Origin: Marinitoga aeolica
Lineage (GTDB): Bacteria > Thermotogota > Thermotogae > Petrotogales > Petrotogaceae
NCBI RefSeq assembly: GCF_029910535.1
Contig: NZ_CP069362.1
Location: 992,001 to 1,056,000 of the forward strand
Reading direction: 5' to 3'
Length of the DNA: 64,000 nucleotides
Position 1 is the first letter of the stretch. Every line of letters begins with the position of its first letter. This document shows, in pieces, positions 1-7,310 of the stretch. Position numbers and translations under genes: made by a program. The notes under the pieces are model-generated. The model made no database searches, was not told the origin of the DNA, and saw only the letters and a program-made list of their open reading frames with translations.

Positions 1-968
1 ATAAAATATAATCCTATTGTCAATAGTAAAATAATTCCCGGATTAAAGATATAAGATAAAATTTTTATGGCAATAACAAAGGTTAAAAACTTTTTCAATG
101 ATAATGTTCTTCTGGTTAGGAAGATAAATGCAATCAACATAACAAATATAGCTGAAATTACACTATATGCGGAAATAATACCAAAATCATATTGTGTATT
201 TGAAATAAAATAATTAAAAACTCCCATTGTTGTTGTTATTCCTACAATGCTATGTGAAGTAAAACCAGCAAAAATTGGAGGACCACCTGCAGTTAAAAGG
301 AAAGGAACTGTAAAATCCTTAAAATGATTCGCAAATGTAATTAAAAACCACGTTATTATCGTAGGTTTTATATATGGTATAGTTATATTTATTAACGTAT
401 TCAAAGAATTTGCACCATCTATTTTCGCCGCAAGATGTAGCTCTCGTGGTACTTCTTGATATGCTGATATTAACACCATGACAACTATTGGCAATTCAAG
501 CCAAATACTAACAAAAATACCCCACCCCAAACCAGCAAAAATATCTGTAAATATATTCGTATTTAAATGAAAAAGATTTTTTATAATAGACTCTGTTCCA
601 TAACCGTAAATTAAAGACCTCCAGATTAAAACTCCCATATATGATGGAATTATCCACGGCAACATTATTATAAAAAACAATATTTTTTTATTTTTCGCTT
701 TAGTTTCTAATATATAAGCTATTATTATTCCTAAAATTATTACGATAGATGATATTATTGATGCCCAGATAAAACTTATTTTAACAGCAATACCCATTCC
801 AGAATCATTCAAAACTTTTATATAATTTTGAATTCCCACAAAAGATCCATTTTCTCCAAAAGGAGAATTATAAAATGATGTTTTTAACATTGATACCATC
901 GGAATTATTAATATAAATACAATCAACACCAAAGCTGGCAATACAAGTAAAAATTTTTTATTTGCCAT
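1..968 (-). CDS. Sugar ABC transporter permease (MalF-type), 3' end cut by window edge
   Basis: Inner-membrane permease of a carbohydrate ABC importer. Reading from ATG at 968, about 322 codons stay open to the edge. The N-terminus has one hydrophobic segment (MANKKFLLVLPALVLIVFI), followed by further membrane spans and a clear EAA cytoplasmic loop (LAAKIDGANSLNTLINITIP, about residues 178-197) that contacts the ATPase. The start overlaps the end of the binding-protein gene by 11 bases, so the two are co-translated. Ordinary MalF-type permeases end near 290-300 residues. Here the frame continues past a basic stretch (LTRRTLSLKKF) into another hydrophobic segment, so the protein is longer than usual and may be a double-length permease. 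Family assignment is firm; substrate is unknown. Confidence 0.85.
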   Translation of the reverse strand, partial: MANKKFLLVLPALVLIVFILIIPMVSMLKTSFYNSPFGENGSFVGIQNYIKVLNDSGMGIAVKISFIWASIISSIVIILGIIIAYILETKAKNKKILFFIIMLPWIIPSYMGVLIWRSLIYGYGTESIIKNLFHLNTNIFTDIFAGLGWGIFVSIWLELPIVVMVLISAYQEVPRELHLAAKIDGANSLNTLINITIPYIKPTIITWFLITFANHFKDFTVPFLLTAGGPPIFAGFTSHSIVGITTTMGVFNYFISNTQYDFGIISAYSVISAIFVMLIAFIFLTRRTLSLKKFLTFVIAIKILSYIFNPGIILLLTIGLYF

Positions 969-2178
969 CCATAAACTCCTGTGCTTTTTCTACAATTTCT
1001 CCATCATACCCTTCTTTTTGATTCAAAATTAATGTCATCATAGTTCTTACACCTTGCCAATACTTTGATTTAAAATAGGCTGATGTTGGCATTATTTTAC
1101 CTATTCTTGCTGATTCATAAGCAACTTTGAAATATTCATCTTTTTCTTTTAATTTATCAAATGCTTCTTTATTTATAGGAAATTTATATAAATTCTCACA
1201 AAATTCTACTTGGGAATCTTTACTAAGAACAAAATCTATAAATCTTTTTACTTCCTTTGTTTTTCTTCCTTTAATTATACTAAATCCTTTATAATCAAGA
1301 ATAGGCGTCATATAATTTCCCGCTTCTTCGATATATGGTAATGGCAAAATTTTAAATTCAATGCCAGATTTAATAAAATCGGGAATCATAAATGTACCAA
1401 AAAACATAGCTGCAATTTTTCCACTTTTAAATCCAGAAATTAATCCCTGTCTTTCCACTAAATGAGCACTATTGCCTGCAATATTCTTAAATATAAAATC
1501 TATCGCATTATACGTTTCATCATCATTTATTATTATTCTACCATTTTCCATTAATTCTTTTTTCCCAAAAGCCCATTGAAATGGTGGAAACCAATATGGC
1601 GAATTTGCACCCCAGGCTAATCCCATTATTTTTCCTTTACTTTTATCCTCTACTACATAACTGGCAAACAATAAATCTTCAAAGGTTAATCCCTCATATA
1701 GTGGAAAACCGTAATCGTAAAAAACTTTGTCATGGTAATATAAAACTTGTGTATCAAAATAAAATGGAACACCATAATAATGAGCCTCTTTAATAAAATT
1801 ACCAGTTTCTTTATCAATTACCCGATTATCAACCTTAAAAGCTTCGAATGAATTACTTAAAACTTTATTTTCAATATCACTTTTTACATCATCGACATTT
1901 TCAATTAAATTGGCTTCTTTTAATTTTCCAATTTCATCATTTTTCACCAAAATAACATCTGGAATATCGCCATTTCCTCTAACTGTTGTAAAAAGCTTAT
2001 CAGAAATCCTTTTTTGTTGTATAATATTAACGGTAATCCCTGTTTCTTTTTCAAATTCTTTAGCTATTTCTTTCATTTGTTTCAGCCCTTCATATTCAAA
2101 CCACAGCGTAATGGAATTTGAAAAAATACTCGACATCATAGATAGTAAAAATAAAATTAAAACTATATATCTATTCAT
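958..2178 (-). CDS. Extracellular sugar-binding protein (solute-binding family 1)
   Basis: Periplasmic binding component of the sugar importer whose permease follows directly. 406 residues: signal peptide at 1-20 (hydrophobic core VLILFLLSMMSSIF, cleavage near SNS), then a mature start ITLWFEYEG typical of maltodextrin-type binding proteins, with the usual 'PDVILVKNDEIG' segment near residue 75. There is no lipobox cysteine, so it is probably free in the periplasm or held by its uncleaved signal. ATG at 2178 is preceded by a good AAGGAGG Shine-Dalgarno. The upstream region (2179-2244) also serves the divergent gene at 2245. The sugar cannot be deduced from sequence. Confidence 0.9.
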   Translation of the reverse strand: MNRYIVLILFLLSMMSSIFSNSITLWFEYEGLKQMKEIAKEFEKETGITVNIIQQKRISDKLFTTVRGNGDIPDVILVKNDEIGKLKEANLIENVDDVKSDIENKVLSNSFEAFKVDNRVIDKETGNFIKEAHYYGVPFYFDTQVLYYHDKVFYDYGFPLYEGLTFEDLLFASYVVEDKSKGKIMGLAWGANSPYWFPPFQWAFGKKELMENGRIIINDDETYNAIDFIFKNIAGNSAHLVERQGLISGFKSGKIAAMFFGTFMIPDFIKSGIEFKILPLPYIEEAGNYMTPILDYKGFSIIKGRKTKEVKRFIDFVLSKDSQVEFCENLYKFPINKEAFDKLKEKDEYFKVAYESARIGKIMPTSAYFKSKYWQGVRTMMTLILNQKEGYDGEIVEKAQEFMDGK

Positions 2179-2244
2179 ACATAACCTCCTTAATTGTGAT
2201 ATAATCTTAACATATATTATACATCAAATGGAGTGATTAAAAAA

Positions 2245-2799
2245 ATGAAAATATTAGGCGTTATTTTAGCTGCTGGACTTTCTAAGAGATTTAAAGGAAA
2301 TAAAATGCTTTTTAGTTATAATGGAAAACCTATTTTACAATGGACAATAGATTTATTAAATTCTTTTAATTTTGATAAATTAATAATTGTAAACGAGAAA
2401 TGGGAAGAATATAAAGATAATTTTTATCTATATGATTTTAAAATAATAGAAAATAAAGAATATAAAAATGGAATATCTTCTTCTGTTAAAGTTGCTATAA
2501 AATATGCTTTATCTCATGGTTATGATAATGTGCTAATATTCCTTGGTGATATGCCTTTAATACCCAAAAAAATAATAGAAAAAATATTAAATATTCAAAC
2601 GCAAAAACCTATTATTGCACCTTATTACAATGAAAAAAAGGGATTTCCTACGTATATAAAAAAAGAATTATTTGAAGAAATATTAAAATTAGAAGGTGAT
2701 GCAGGCATAAAACAAATCATAAAAAAACATCCCAATATCGTTGAAAAAATAATAGTAGATTCACCAGAAGTAACTGTAGATTTCGATTATAAACCTTAA
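2245..2799 (+). CDS. MobA/MocA-like nucleotidyltransferase
   Basis: Predicted cytoplasmic NTP transferase, 184 residues from ATG 2245. The N-terminal nucleotide-binding signature GVILAAGLSKRFKGNK is the LAAG.S.R..G.K motif of MobA/MocA/GlmU-type enzymes, and 'FLGDMPLIP' is the metal-binding GD(M/Q)P motif. The family transfers CMP or GMP to molybdopterin, or nucleotides to sugar phosphates; nothing nearby decides between these. A GTG at 2233 is in frame, but it lies inside the Shine-Dalgarno GGAGTGAT (2230-2237), which is well spaced for ATG 2245, so the shorter start was chosen. It is 14 bases upstream of the iron transporter gene, probably in one operon. Confidence 0.75.
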   Translation: MKILGVILAAGLSKRFKGNKMLFSYNGKPILQWTIDLLNSFNFDKLIIVNEKWEEYKDNFYLYDFKIIENKEYKNGISSSVKVAIKYALSHGYDNVLIFLGDMPLIPKKIIEKILNIQTQKPIIAPYYNEKKGFPTYIKKELFEEILKLEGDAGIKQIIKKHPNIVEKIIVDSPEVTVDFDYKP

Positions 2800-2813
2800 G
2801 GAGGGAAAACAAT

Positions 2814-3677
2814 ATGGATGAAAATATTAAAAACCAATTAATAGCTTTTCAAAAAAATGAAATAACAGAATATCATGTGTATAAAAAACTCGCAAAAAGG
2901 ATAAAAGGGAAAAACGGTAAAGTTTTAGAAGAAATTTCCAAAGATGAATTTAAACACTATAATATTATGAAAAAATACACCGAAAAAGATGTTCAACCAA
3001 ACAATTTTTTAGTATTCTGGTATGTATTGCTATCATATATATTCGGATTAACATTCGCATTAAACGCAATGGAAAAAGGAGAAGAAAAAGCTCAAGCAAA
3101 CTATGAAGAAATTAAAAACTACGTTCCGGAATTTGAAGAAATTATAAAAGATGAAAATGAACATGAAAAGAAATTATTGGGATTAATTGATGAAGAAAAA
3201 ATAAATTATATTAGTTCAATGGTTTTAGGTTTAAATGATGCATTAGTTGAATTAACAGGCACATTAGCTGGTTTAACTTTTGCATTCCAAAATTCAAGAC
3301 TTGTTGCATTATCGGGATTAATCACAGGAATTGCCGCTTCATTTTCAATGGCAGCTTCTGAATATTTGTCCCAACGTGCAGAAAAAAATGCCACTAATCC
3401 ATTAAAAGCTTCTATTTATACAGGAATTGCATATATCATAACTGTTGTACTACTTGTAGTACCATATTTTATATTTTCTAACCCTATGATTTCATTAATA
3501 TTTACTATAATCAATGCAATTATTGTAATTATCTTTTTCTCATTCTTTGTCTCTGTGGTCCAAGAAAAAACTTTCAAACATTATTTCTTTGAAATGCTTA
3601 CAATTAGTTTTGGAGTTATGATCATTTCCTTTGTCATTGGTCTTATAGCCAGACAATTTTTCCATATTGAAATATAA
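2814..3677 (+). CDS. Ferritin-like domain fused to VIT1/CCC1 iron transporter
   Basis: 287-residue membrane protein. The N-terminal part (about 1-130) is a rubrerythrin/ferritin-like helical domain with Glu and His iron ligands (NEITEYHVY near 15-23, KDEFKHY near 41-47, DENEHEKK near 118-125). The C-terminal half is a VIT1/CCC1-type domain with the conserved MVLGLNDALVELTG segment and about five membrane helices. Related erythrin-VIT fusions (MbfA type) export ferrous iron, using the ferritin-like domain to sense or oxidise iron; that role is inferred here. Good Shine-Dalgarno (AAGGAGGG). Probably co-transcribed with the nucleotidyltransferase just upstream and ended by the hairpin immediately downstream. 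Confidence 0.88.
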   Translation: MDENIKNQLIAFQKNEITEYHVYKKLAKRIKGKNGKVLEEISKDEFKHYNIMKKYTEKDVQPNNFLVFWYVLLSYIFGLTFALNAMEKGEEKAQANYEEIKNYVPEFEEIIKDENEHEKKLLGLIDEEKINYISSMVLGLNDALVELTGTLAGLTFAFQNSRLVALSGLITGIAASFSMAASEYLSQRAEKNATNPLKASIYTGIAYIITVVLLVVPYFIFSNPMISLIFTIINAIIVIIFFSFFVSVVQEKTFKHYFFEMLTISFGVMIISFVIGLIARQFFHIEI

Positions 3678-3700
3678 AAACGGGGGAAAATCCCCCGTTT
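3678..3700. terminator. Bidirectional intrinsic terminator
   Basis: Hairpin AAACGGGGGA/TCCCCCGTTT with a 3-base loop, A-rich on the left and T-rich on the right, between the convergent iron transporter and hpf genes. It serves both strands. Confidence 0.9.
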
Positions 3701-3710
3701 ATTTATATTA

Positions 3711-4253
3711 TTAACCTATTAATTCTATTAAACCAATGCTTCCATCTTTTCTCTTATAAACCACATTAACCTCTTCAGAATCTGAATTTCTAAATACAAA
3801 GAATTCATGTCCCAAAAGTTCTAATTGCATAATTGCTTCTTCCAAAGAGTACATATTTAAATCATAACGTTTTCTCTTTGCTATCTTGTTTAAAACATCC
3901 TCCTCTTCAATAACATCAGTGTTAATTTCTTTTAGTGGATTTGGAGCATCATGGTCTTGAAGTTTTTCTTTAAATTTTTTCAATTTTCTTTCATAGGCAT
4001 CAGAAACTTTATCTATAACCTCATAGAGGTCTGTTCCTCTTTCTTCTACCTTTAAAATAGTACCTTTTACCTTTAAATGTGATGTAGCTTCAACTTTAAA
4101 TGTTTCTTTTTCTTTTGTAATTCTAATATCAGTGTTCATTAATAAATCATCATGTTTCTTAAAAACTCTATCAATTTTTTCCATCCTTTTTTCTAAATAA
4201 TCTTCTAACGCCTTTGTTAGTTCAATGTTTTTTGTATATAACTTGTAATCCAT
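3711..4253 (-). CDS. hpf: Ribosome hibernation promoting factor, long form
   Basis: 180 residues, the long HPF type. The N-terminal S30AE/YfiA domain (1-95; MDYKLYTKNIELTKALEDYL) binds the ribosomal decoding region. The C-terminal dimerisation domain (about 125-180; KRYDLNMYSLEEAIMQLELL, then HEFFVFRN and GSIGLIELIG) joins two 70S ribosomes into 100S dimers in stationary phase. An acidic linker joins the two parts. A consensus-like promoter lies directly upstream. Single-gene unit facing the iron transporter. Confidence 0.95.
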   Translation of the reverse strand: MDYKLYTKNIELTKALEDYLEKRMEKIDRVFKKHDDLLMNTDIRITKEKETFKVEATSHLKVKGTILKVEERGTDLYEVIDKVSDAYERKLKKFKEKLQDHDAPNPLKEINTDVIEEEDVLNKIAKRKRYDLNMYSLEEAIMQLELLGHEFFVFRNSDSEEVNVVYKRKDGSIGLIELIG

Positions 4254-4285
4254 AAGAACACCCCCTTTGGTTGATCCCTACTATA

Positions 4286-4314
4286 ATAATAACACTTTTT
4301 ACCAAAAAAGTCAA
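4286..4314 (-). promoter_or_regulatory. Promoter of hpf
   Basis: On the minus strand TTGACT (4314-4309), 17-base spacer, TATTAT (4291-4286), about 30 bases upstream of the hpf start codon. Close match to the sigma-70/SigA consensus. Confidence 0.7.
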
Positions 4315-4374
4315 ACTTTCTTAATACTAAGATAATAAAAGCTCCTTGCATAACGAAAGAATATCTAGGTCCAA

Positions 4375-4402
4375 TTGACAATTTTCATTTCTATTTTATA
4401 TT
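4375..4402 (+). promoter_or_regulatory. Possible promoter in the long AT-rich gap before the peptide operon
   Basis: TTGACA (4375-4380), 16-base spacer, TATATT (4397-4402). The gap 4315-4666 carries no gene I can support. It is extremely AT-rich and holds this box pair, a second -10-like TATAAT at 4611-4616 and a palindrome at 4627-4638. If this promoter is used, the peptide gene would have a leader of about 260 bases. Chance matches are common in DNA this AT-rich. Confidence 0.3.
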
Positions 4403-4610
4403 TTCTATACTATTTATGAAATAAATTAAATATATTTTTGGTAATAATTGTGATTTTTTAGACATAAAACTTAATATCTTAATTTTATACAAACATATAT
4501 AAACATAAATAATAAATATTTAATTAATAATAATAAATAAATATTTTATTTAAACTTTTTAATTTACTTATTCTTAACGCTTTCTTATTTTTTTTTTTAC
4601 TTATTAAAAG

Positions 4611-4638
4611 TATAATAATATTGTATTCATCCGGATGA
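4611..4638 (+). promoter_or_regulatory. -10 element and 12-bp palindromic operator before the peptide gene
   Basis: TATAAT at 4611-4616 is followed 10 bases later by the perfect palindrome TCATCCGGATGA (4627-4638), which would overlap the start of transcription. A GC-containing perfect palindrome is conspicuous in this very AT-rich stretch. Its position fits a repressor site controlling the operon that begins at 4667. The regulator is not identified. Confidence 0.45.
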
Positions 4639-4666
4639 TACAAAAAATATGAGGGAGGGATTTTTC

Positions 4667-4885
4667 GTGAACGCATTGTATTTAACTTCAGGTGTTAACA
4701 ATTCTTCATATTCTACTACAAATAACAAGATTTATGGGAATGGTAACAATCAAACAACTGTTGATGCAGGTCAAAGTTATTCAGAACAATTAAATAGCGC
4801 TATTGGCATTTATGGTGCTTCAACTATGTCTGGAACTGGTGGTGGAGCTGCTATTTCTGCAGAGTTGCTTAAATTATCGAAATAA
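4667..4885 (+). CDS. Small Gly/Asn/Ser-rich peptide, possible secreted or processed peptide
   Basis: 72 residues from GTG 4667, chosen because the strong Shine-Dalgarno GAGGGAGGG (4651-4659) is well spaced for it; an in-frame ATG at 4649 overlaps that site. The composition is polar (NNSSYSTTNN, YGNGNNQTT) without a classical signal peptide. A glycine run (GTGGG, residues 56-60) is followed by a short helix-prone tail AAISAELLKLSK. This resembles a precursor with a Gly-Gly cleavage site, but the family is not recognised. The stop codon overlaps the next start (TAATG), so it heads an operon with an unknown gene, a CPBP-type protease and a propeller protein. Could also be a structural peptide. 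Confidence 0.6.
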   Translation: MNALYLTSGVNNSSYSTTNNKIYGNGNNQTTVDAGQSYSEQLNSAIGIYGASTMSGTGGGAAISAELLKLSK

Positions 4886-5517
4886 TGAAACATATTTTTA
4901 AATCAAGGTTTAAAAACACTTTTTCATTCATAACAATAGATAAAGAAATATTTGATATAAATAATATCGAGAATATTAAAAAGCCTTTTAGAACTAAATT
5001 TCTGGATAAGGAATTTTTGATTCCTTAGCCAGGTTTTGATTTATATTTTTTTGAAAACAAATTTTGGAACAAACCATCAAAAAAATATTCTTACAATAAT
5101 AATTTTGAAATATATAATATAAAATATAATTTACAATTTTTAAATTCTTTATGGAATATAAAAAACAAACGAATCTATTATTTAAATAAAAATTTTTATT
5201 TAAAATTTATCTTTAAATTAAATGATTTATCCATATTTTATTCTATTTTTGTTTTAATTTTTTTGAAAGGTTCTAAAGATACTTTCCATTATTTTTTTGT
5301 AGAAAAAACTCCCGAAACATATTCTGTATTTAAAAATCTGGGATTATTTCCATCTTTTTTTACTTTAAATGTCCATAATATTAACAAAATAAATATAATA
5401 TTATATCTCAACGGATTTGAAGTTTATAATGAAAATTTTACTTTATTCCCACTAATATATCATAAACATATAAAACAATATTTTCCAACTCATTATATTG
5501 CAAATTACTACTTTTAA
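4885..5517 (+). pseudogene. Unknown gene interrupted by one in-frame TAG
   Basis: A single frame runs from ATG 4885 (overlapping the previous stop as TAATG) to TAA 5515-5517, 210 codons, with one interruption: TAG at 5026-5028 after codon 47. The frame on both sides is open and similar in composition (rich in Phe, Tyr, Asn, Ile, Lys). The simplest reading is therefore a point nonsense mutation, for example CAG to TAG, in a protein of about 210 residues. No restart codon with a Shine-Dalgarno was found just after the TAG; a TTG at 5263 would give only the last 84 residues. Function is not recognised; no signal peptide or clear membrane helix except a hydrophobic stretch near residues 112-126. 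Confidence 0.6.
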
Positions 5518-5527
5518 GGTGATTGTA

Positions 5528-6119
5528 ATGAAAGATCTTTTTGATTTTCTTATAATAATTATTTATATGTTTACTTTTATATTTTTTAAAAATTTATCTT
5601 TAATATTTGAACCATCTATATATAGATATATATTTTCCTCTATATATTTAACTTTTATATTTGTACTTTTTCTTTCTGCTTTTCTTTTTAAAAGAAGATA
5701 CATAATGGAACAATTAAAAAAAAGCTTTAAAATTAAAAAATATTTTATTCCTTTTTATATTTTAATTCTAATAATTATTATATTTTTAAATATTAAATAT
5801 TATCTCCAAAAAGAAGAATTGTTTTTTAATCTTTTAGTAGCTAGTTTTAGTGAAGAATATATATTTAAATGTTATTTTTATAATTCATTTAAAGAAAATA
5901 AATATAATAAATTACTAATATATATTTATTTCAATTGTGTTTACTTTAAGTCATTATTCAATAGAAACTTTTCAAACACCTTATTTATTAAAGCTTTTTA
6001 CTTTTAGATTTTTTTATCAAATAGTCTCTCTTATTATATATGATATTTCAAAAGATATATATTTAATATCTGGAATACACTCAATAATTAACTTTTTTGT
6101 ATTTAAGGAGGTCTTTTAA
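5528..6119 (+). pseudogene. CPBP-family intramembrane protease, frameshifted
   Basis: Starts at ATG 5528 behind AAGGTGAT. The first frame gives several membrane helices and SFSEEYIFKCYFY, close to the EExxxR motif of CPBP (CAAX protease and bacteriocin-processing) proteins with Lys for Arg. It then runs out of family at about 5918-5930. The adjoining frame continues ISIVFTLSHYS (FxxxH motif) and SGIHSIINFFV (HxxxN motif) to a stop at 6117-6119. The break sits in an (AT)4 tract at 5918-5925; one more AT unit would join the frames as LLIYIFISIVFTLSH. So the gene is either a recent pseudogene, a slippage-switched gene or an assembly error. Its stop overlaps the ATG of the next gene. Confidence 0.7.
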
Positions 6120-7240
6120 TGAAGAAAAAAAATTTGATTTTGTTGACATTTATAATTATATTATTAATTCCTACTATATATGTGATAAAAAAATCTTCTG
6201 TTAAAAATTTCTATAAATTCAAAAACTTTGTTAATTCTTCCTATATGTTTAAAGATAAAAATGGAAATGTTTATGTTGGCTTTCGAAATAATAAATTATT
6301 TTCATTTTCTAAACATCTTAAAAAAAATTGGGAAAAAACTTTTAATTCTAATATTTTAAGTTTTTTTGCATTAGATGATGAACTTATCCTTACTACTAAC
6401 GATTCTAATTTATATGTTTTAGATTTAAATGGAAATATTTTAAAAAAGAAAAATTTTAATTATGATGTTTTAATTTTAAAAGGAAAAATAAGTAATAATA
6501 AATTTCTTGTAATATATAAAGAAAACAGATTTTTCAGAGTAGGCGAATTAGATATCGATGAAGATAATATATCTATAACTGAAATTTCTCTATATATGGA
6601 AAGTATCGTTAATGGCTATGAACACTTAAAAATATATCCTATAAATAAAACTGATTTTTTTTACTTTAAAAAAGAAGATAAAAAAATTTCACAGATTTTT
6701 ATTACTTATGATGAAGATAATATCCCATATATTAAAAAAATTGTTCCTATTAAAATCTTTTATATAAAAGATAAAAAATATGCAAAATATGGATTTCCAA
6801 CTTATAAAAACAAAAAAATTTTTTTCAGTGTTGATGAATACTATTATATTCATAATATAGAAAACGGTTCAGAAAATATTATTGATTTGAAAAAATACTA
6901 TACATTTAAAGATTATATTCCAAAGGTTAATTCTAATATCGTTACAACAGATGACAAATCATATTTTACATCAAATTTTGGGGATTTGTTTGAGATTGAT
7001 AATAAAACCCTTAATACAGAAAAATATAAAATAAATGCATTTGGAGACCATAGTATAATAAAAACATTTAATGATAAACTATATATATTGTCTGGCAATA
7101 ATTTCATAATTTTTGATACAATCTCAAAAGAATTTAAATTAAAAAAATTTGGAGAAAACTATAATAATTTTGTTGTAATAGATGAAAATAATGTCATATT
7201 ATTAAATAATAATAAAATTTCAAAACTTCTTTTATTATAG
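6119..7240 (+). CDS. Membrane-anchored beta-propeller-like protein
   Basis: 373 residues. Residues 4-24 are a hydrophobic N-terminal anchor (LILLTFIIILLIPTIYVI), so the rest is probably outside the cytoplasm. The remainder shows repeated short beta units such as NGNVYVGFRNNKLFSFSK, SNLYVLDLNGNILKKK and DKLYILSGNNFIIFD, the pattern of PQQ-like or WD-type propeller blades. ATG overlaps the stop of the broken protease gene, with GGAGG upstream, and the gene itself is intact. It is the last gene of the AT-rich peptide operon and ends at a hairpin terminator. Function unknown; a role as a surface or immunity-type partner of the peptide is only a guess. Confidence 0.6.
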   Translation: MKKKNLILLTFIIILLIPTIYVIKKSSVKNFYKFKNFVNSSYMFKDKNGNVYVGFRNNKLFSFSKHLKKNWEKTFNSNILSFFALDDELILTTNDSNLYVLDLNGNILKKKNFNYDVLILKGKISNNKFLVIYKENRFFRVGELDIDEDNISITEISLYMESIVNGYEHLKIYPINKTDFFYFKKEDKKISQIFITYDEDNIPYIKKIVPIKIFYIKDKKYAKYGFPTYKNKKIFFSVDEYYYIHNIENGSENIIDLKKYYTFKDYIPKVNSNIVTTDDKSYFTSNFGDLFEIDNKTLNTEKYKINAFGDHSIIKTFNDKLYILSGNNFIIFDTISKEFKLKKFGENYNNFVVIDENNVILLNNNKISKLLLL

Positions 7241-7273
7241 ATTTAGAAAATTTAATTTTTTAGTAAAATTAAA

Positions 7274-7310
7274 TAATAAAAAAGGGACTCCAAAGAGTCC
7301 CTTTTTTATT
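7274..7310. terminator. Bidirectional intrinsic terminator
   Basis: Hairpin AAAAAAGGGACTC/GAGTCCCTTTTTT with a CAAA loop, between the propeller gene and the convergent opp operon. It overlaps the last codons of oppC. Confidence 0.9.

Noticed and set aside
4254-4666. Coding sequence or RNA gene in the 413-base gap
   Set aside because: All frames are broken and no stable GC-containing fold is seen; only promoter-like boxes and one palindrome are supportable.
5026-5028. TAG as a pyrrolysine codon
   Set aside because: Nothing in the window supports pyrrolysine machinery, and no other gene here contains an in-frame TAG; a nonsense mutation is simpler.
5937-6119. Independent small gene in the second CPBP frame
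   Set aside because: It has no ribosome site and carries the missing half of the CPBP motifs, so it is the 3' part of the frameshifted gene.
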